From an uncultured Candidatus Pelagibacter sp. (GTDB lineage: Bacteria > Pseudomonadota > Alphaproteobacteria > Pelagibacterales > Pelagibacteraceae): 33,698 nt of DNA. Below the pieces are notes generated by a model. It had not been told where the DNA came from. It searched no databases and was given only the letters and a program-made list of their open reading frames with translations. A program made the position numbers and the translations under genes. How positions within the stretch are numbered: the stretch's first letter is position 1; every line of letters starts with the position of its first letter. The stretch is taken from the NCBI GenBank assembly GCA_905612365.1, contig CAJQRP010000046.1, forward strand, positions 1 to 33,698. The letters are read 5' to 3'. Below, piece by piece: positions 29,311 through 33,698 of this stretch.

Positions 29311-30435
29311 TTAGTTTTTCCAAAAACTTTTTGCTTTTTGAAAGAATTGTTTGATACTTGGGTTGGACTTTTCGTTTTCAATTTCTCTAAATTTTTCAAG
29401 TAACTCTTTTTGTTCTTTATTTAAAGAAATAGGAACTTCGGTATTGACTTGGACATAAAGGTCTCCATTTCCACTGCCCCTCATATAAGGCATACCTTTG
29501 CCCTTTAGCCTAAATTGCTTTCCATTTTGAGTTCCATCAGGTATTTTAATTTTAGCTTTTCCACCATCAATTGTTGGTATCTCTATTGTAGTTCCCAATG
29601 CTGCATCTGCAATGGATATAGGAAATTCAAAGAATAAGTTTTCATCAGATCTTTTAAATAAGTCATGTGAATGAACATTTATAAAAAGATAAAGATCACC
29701 ACTTGCTCCACCTTTAGAACCTGCTTCACCTTTTCCGGCTAATCTAATCCTAGTTCCATCATCAACACCTTTAGGTATTGTAACTGATATTTTTTTTGAA
29801 GCTTGCTTGTTACCTTGACCATTACAGTCTGTGCATGGATTTGTTATTTCTTCACCAGAGCCAGCACATTGAGGACAAGTTTGTTGAACAGTAAAAAAAC
29901 CTTGGCTAGATCTTACTTTACCATTTCCACCACAAACAGTACATCTGTCTGGAGAATGACCAGGTTTAGAGCCATTACCTTTACAAGTGTTACATTTTTC
30001 TGTTGTTGAGAATTTTATATCCTGTTTTTTACCTTCATAGGCTTCTTCAAGAGTAATAGATAAATCATATCGTAGATCTGAGCCTCTATTGTTGGTTTTT
30101 CTTCTTCCCCTTGATTGTTGTCCACCAGCAAAATCTCCGAAAAAATCTTCAAATATATCTGAAAAATCCGCTCCACCAAAACCACCACCCTGTCTTCCAC
30201 CGCCTCCACCTTCAAAAGCAGCATGGCCAAAGTTATCATAATTTTGTTTTTTTTCTTTATCTGAAAGGATGCTGTAAGCTTCACCAGCTTCTTTAAATTT
30301 ATCTTCAGAAGCTTTGTCGTCTGGGTTTTTGTCTGGGTGATGTTTTACAGCTAATTTACGGTAAGCAGATTTTAATTCTTCAGGGCTTGCATTCTTGCTA
30401 ACACCTAAGACGTCATAAAAATCTCTTTTAGCCAT
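29311..30435 (-). CDS. dnaJ: Chaperone DnaJ
   Basis: J domain [32 protein letters not shown], Gly-rich region, four CxxCxGxG zinc motifs. Confidence 0.97.
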   Translation of the reverse strand: MAKRDFYDVLGVSKNASPEELKSAYRKLAVKHHPDKNPDDKASEDKFKEAGEAYSILSDKEKKQNYDNFGHAAFEGGGGGRQGGGFGGADFSDIFEDFFGDFAGGQQSRGRRKTNNRGSDLRYDLSITLEEAYEGKKQDIKFSTTEKCNTCKGNGSKPGHSPDRCTVCGGNGKVRSSQGFFTVQQTCPQCAGSGEEITNPCTDCNGQGNKQASKKISVTIPKGVDDGTRIRLAGKGEAGSKGGASGDLYLFINVHSHDLFKRSDENLFFEFPISIADAALGTTIEIPTIDGGKAKIKIPDGTQNGKQFRLKGKGMPYMRGSGNGDLYVQVNTEVPISLNKEQKELLEKFREIENEKSNPSIKQFFQKAKSFWKN

Positions 30436-30467
30436 AAGTTACTTTAAGATGATAGTTGTTTTAAGTC

Positions 30468-32429
30468 TTAAGCGCTTTTTTCTTTATCTTCTTTTGTTTC
30501 TTCTTTTGTTTCTTCTTCTTTTACTTCTTCTTTTACTTCTTCAAAATCCGCATCAACTACATTATCGTCTTTTTTTATTTCGTCATTATTATCACCGTCC
30601 TTAGGTGAACCCTCTTTTTTTTCTTGAGATTTGTAAATAGCTTCACCTAGTTTCATAGAAGCTTGAACTAAAGTTTCTGTTTTCTTTTTAATTTCTTCAG
30701 CATCAGTTCCTTTAATAGCTTCTTTTAAGTCAGTTGATGCATCCTCTATTGCTTTTTTATCAGCATCAGAAACTTTTGCACCATGCTCCTTTAGATTTTT
30801 TTCAGTTGAATGAATTAAAGTATCCGCTTGATTTCTTGCATCTACAGATTCTCTTTTCTTTTTATCTTCATCTTTATTAGCTTCAGCATCTTTTACCATT
30901 TTTTCAATCTCTTCATCACTTAAGCCACCTGAAGCCTGGATTTGAATTTTTTGTTCTTTTCCAGTTCCTTTATCTTTAGCAGAAACACTTACAATTCCAT
31001 TTGCATCAATATCAAAAGTTACTTCTATTTGAGGCACTCCTCTTGGAGCAGGCGCAATTCCAACTAGTTCAAAGTTTCCTAACATTTTATTGTCAGAAGC
31101 CATTTCCCTTTCACCTTGAAGTACTCTTATTGATACAGCAGGCTGATTGTCATCAGCTGTAGAAAATACTTGGCTTTTTTTTGTTGGTATTGTTGTGTTT
31201 TTTTCAATTAATTTTGTCGATACTCCACCCAATGTTTCAATTCCAAGTGATAGAGGTGTTACATCTAAAAGAAGCACATCTTTAACGTCTCCTTGAAGTA
31301 CTCCAGCTTGGATTGCAGCACCCATTGCAACAACTTCATCTGGGTTTACACTTTTATTTGGCTCTTTACCAAAAAAGTTTTTAACTTCAGCAAGAACTTT
31401 AGGCATTCTTGTCATCCCACCAACCATTACAATTTCATCAATTTCATTTGCAGTAAGGCCCGCATCTTTAAGAGCGGTTTTACATGGTGGTAATGTTCTT
31501 GATATTAAATCTTCAACCAAAGCTTCTAATTTTGCTCTAGTCATTTTTAAATTAATATGTTTTGGGCCTGTTTTATCTGCAGTTATAAATGGTAAATTAA
31601 CATCTGTCTGTTCTGCAGAAGATAATTCAATTTTTGCTTTTTCAGCAGCTTCTTTTAACCTTTGAAGGGCTAATTTATCAGATCTTAAATCAATTCCATT
31701 ATCTTTTTTAAATTCACCAATTAAATAATCAACAATAGTGTTATCAAAGTCTTCACCTCCTAAAAATGTATCACCATTTGTAGACTTAACTTCAAATACA
31801 CCATCACCTAACTCAAGGATAGAGACATCAAAAGTTCCACCACCCAAATCATATACAGCAATTTTTTTATTTTCTTTTTTTTTATCCAAACCATATGCTA
31901 GTGAAGCTGCGGTTGGCTCATTAATAATTCTTAAAACTTCAAGACCAGCAATTTTACCAGCATCTTTGGTTGCTTGTCTTTGAGCATCATTAAAATATGC
32001 AGGAACTGTAATTACAGCTTTTGTTACTGCCTGTCCTAAATATTTTTCAGCTGTTTCTTTCATTTTTACCAGAATAAAAGCAGAGATTTGTGATGGAGAA
32101 TATTTTTCTCCTCTAGCTTCAATCCAAGCATCTCCTTTTTCTGAATTAACAATCTTAAAAGGGGCAGCAGCGATATCTTTTTTTACAGTAGGGTCTTCAA
32201 AATTTCTTCCAATTAATCTCTTTACAGCAAAAATAGTATTTTCAGGATTAGTAACAGCCTGTCTTTTTGCGGGTTGACCTACAAGTTTTTCTCCATCTTC
32301 AGTAAAAGCCACAACCGAAGGAGTTGTTCTTGCACCCTCAGCATTTTCTAAAACTTTTGGCTGACTACCTTCCATGATAGACACACATGAATTTGTTGTT
32401 CCTAAATCTATTCCTATAATTTTGCTCAT
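30468..32429 (-). CDS. dnaK: Chaperone DnaK (Hsp70)
   Basis: [71 protein letters not shown]-rich C-terminal tail. Confidence 0.98.
   Translation of the reverse strand: MSKIIGIDLGTTNSCVSIMEGSQPKVLENAEGARTTPSVVAFTEDGEKLVGQPAKRQAVTNPENTIFAVKRLIGRNFEDPTVKKDIAAAPFKIVNSEKGDAWIEARGEKYSPSQISAFILVKMKETAEKYLGQAVTKAVITVPAYFNDAQRQATKDAGKIAGLEVLRIINEPTAASLAYGLDKKKENKKIAVYDLGGGTFDVSILELGDGVFEVKSTNGDTFLGGEDFDNTIVDYLIGEFKKDNGIDLRSDKLALQRLKEAAEKAKIELSSAEQTDVNLPFITADKTGPKHINLKMTRAKLEALVEDLISRTLPPCKTALKDAGLTANEIDEIVMVGGMTRMPKVLAEVKNFFGKEPNKSVNPDEVVAMGAAIQAGVLQGDVKDVLLLDVTPLSLGIETLGGVSTKLIEKNTTIPTKKSQVFSTADDNQPAVSIRVLQGEREMASDNKMLGNFELVGIAPAPRGVPQIEVTFDIDANGIVSVSAKDKGTGKEQKIQIQASGGLSDEEIEKMVKDAEANKDEDKKKRESVDARNQADTLIHSTEKNLKEHGAKVSDADKKAIEDASTDLKEAIKGTDAEEIKKKTETLVQASMKLGEAIYKSQEKKEGSPKDGDNNDEIKKDDNVVDADFEEVKEEVKEEETKEETKEDKEKSA
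30481..30541. repeat. CTTCTTTT-type short tandem repeats encoding the DnaK E/K-rich tail
   Basis: Repeating cttcttttgtttcttcttttgtttcttcttcttttacttcttcttttacttc; encodes [19 protein letters not shown]. Confidence 0.7.
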
Positions 32430-32491
32430 AATTTAATTCCTTCCCTTCATATAAGTGTTAATTTTTAATCTACAAGTTCTTGCAATTATTA

Positions 32492-33127
32492 TTAATTGCC
32501 TGAATTCTCTTTATTTTCCTCACTTTTTAGCTCATCTTGAACTTTAGTTTTTTTTGAAACCCCAACTAATGCTGGTCTCAAAAGCCTATCTTTCATCATG
32601 AAACCTTTTTGAATTTCTTGAACTATTGTTCCAGGCTCTTTTTGATCATCGTCAATTTCCATCATTGCCTGATGTTGATTAGGATCCAATTTTTTACCTA
32701 TAGAAATGACTGGTGTAATTCCATTTTTTGAGAAAATTGAAATCATATCTTTACTTATGATTTCAAAATGTTCTAAAGTTTTTTTTAAAGCTTCAGTATC
32801 TTTTAACACTTCATCACTTTCTAAAATTTGTTTTGACCTCTCTAGGTTATCAATTAGATTTAAAGCTTCTTTCGCAAAAGAAAATCCACCATAATCAAAA
32901 GCATCTTCTTTTTCTTTTTCAAATCTTCTTCTTTGATTTTCCATTTCAGCAAAAGCTCTAGCAACCTTATCCTCTAGTTCTTTAATTTTTTCTTCAGGAG
33001 TAATCTCTTTTATCTCTTCATTTTTTTCTTTTGGATCACCTTGTTCTTGCTGAATTTGTTCCTCAGTTAGAGTATCTTTAACCTCTTCGTTTTGATTTTC
33101 AGAATTAACGTTTTGATCTTTTTCCAT
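32492..33127 (-). CDS. grpE: Nucleotide exchange factor GrpE
   Basis: RAFAEMENQRRRFEKEKEDAFDYGGFSFAKEALNLIDNLERS, GITPVISIGKKLDPNQHQAMMEI, KGFMMKDRLLRPALVGVSK. Confidence 0.96.
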   Translation of the reverse strand: MEKDQNVNSENQNEEVKDTLTEEQIQQEQGDPKEKNEEIKEITPEEKIKELEDKVARAFAEMENQRRRFEKEKEDAFDYGGFSFAKEALNLIDNLERSKQILESDEVLKDTEALKKTLEHFEIISKDMISIFSKNGITPVISIGKKLDPNQHQAMMEIDDDQKEPGTIVQEIQKGFMMKDRLLRPALVGVSKKTKVQDELKSEENKENSGN

Positions 33128-33163
33128 GACAACTTATATGGTATGAAATTTAATAATTGCTAG

Positions 33164-33698
33164 ATGTTAAAGAAAAAAATTATAAAATTATTGGTAGGCA
33201 CTAATAACAAAGGAAAATTGAGAGAAATTAAGGATTTATTGCCAAAAAACCTTGAAATATACTCTCCACAAGACTTTAAATTGAAAAGTCCTTCAGAAAA
33301 TGGCAAAACATTTAAGGAAAATTCACTAATCAAGGCTAAATTTTTTTCTAAAAAATCAAAAATGATATGCCTGTCTGATGATTCAGGTTTAGAAGTAGAT
33401 GCTCTCAATGGAGATCCTGGAATTTATTCAGCCAGATGGGGAGGCAAAAAAGGTGATTTTAAAAAGGCGATGAATAGAGTTTTTAAAGAATTAGATAAAA
33501 AAGACAAAGATTGGAGACAAAAAAAAATTAAGGCTAGGTTTATTTGTGCTTTAACTATTTATAGTACAAATAAAAAAATAATAAATTCTGTTGGAAAAGT
33601 TGAGGGTTTCATTTCACCAATTATAAAAGGTAAAAATGGGTTTGGTTACGATCCCATTTTTATACCAATTGGAAAAAAAATCACATTTGGTGAAATGA
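33164..33698 (+). CDS. rdgB: XTP/dITP diphosphatase RdgB/HAM1 (3' truncated by window edge; absent from ORF track)
   Basis: Translated by eye: MLKKKIIKLLVGTNNKGKLREIKDLLP...CLSDDSGLEVDALNGDPGIYSARWGG...GKVEGFISPIIKGKNGFGYDPIFIP; open to window end. Confidence 0.95.
   Translation, partial: MLKKKIIKLLVGTNNKGKLREIKDLLPKNLEIYSPQDFKLKSPSENGKTFKENSLIKAKFFSKKSKMICLSDDSGLEVDALNGDPGIYSARWGGKKGDFKKAMNRVFKELDKKDKDWRQKKIKARFICALTIYSTNKKIINSVGKVEGFISPIIKGKNGFGYDPIFIPIGKKITFGEM

Noticed and set aside
30015-30296. ORFs on both strands (89 aa -, 61 aa +) inside dnaJ
   Set aside because: Alternative frames of the Gly-rich dnaJ region.
32430-32491. CIRCE-type heat-shock operator in the grpE-dnaK spacer
   Set aside because: No TTAGCACTC-N9-GAGTGCTAA-like repeat visible.
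33160-33408. 82-aa minus-strand ORF at window end
   Set aside because: Antisense to rdgB, which has clear family motifs.
1-33698. CRISPR array, transposase, phage, toxin-antitoxin or defence system
   Set aside because: No repeat-spacer structure and no such protein families found among the ORFs.

Overview
AT-rich, gene-dense alphaproteobacterial chromosome segment. Protein content and gene order look like the SAR11 / Candidatus Pelagibacter lineage; this is recognised by eye, no search was run. Most of the window is conserved housekeeping backbone: hslU(partial)-smr-Tim44-like-fxsA-secB-dnaQ-coaE-aroE-maf-ppsR | hemE-hemH-hemG-rho-mnmE-mnmG-rsmG-parA-parB | holA-lptE-leuS-DUF3576-like lipoprotein | porin-like and TPR-sulfotransferase genes | thiE/tenI-like-yggS-YkuD-winged-helix-pfkB-nth-dapB-dnaJ-dnaK-grpE-rdgB(partial). 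No mobile element, CRISPR array or defence system was seen. The most notable signals lie between or inside genes: (1) a candidate oriC in the divergent ppsR/hemE spacer; (2) a perfect 16-bp parS inside rsmG; (3) a degraded second copy of the Smr-domain gene about 20 kb from the intact one; (4) a tRNA-like RNA unit with its own promoter-like sequence, whose 3' acceptor strand is replaced by an intrinsic terminator; (5) a thiE-like/yggS gene pair whose start codons share one ATGCAT palindrome, with yggS also sharing a CTAG with its convergent neighbour; (6) a HemG-type protoporphyrinogen oxidase in an alphaproteobacterial context; (7) an apparent accessory segment (about 21.3-24.65 kb) bounded by the Smr pseudogene and the tRNA-like remnant.
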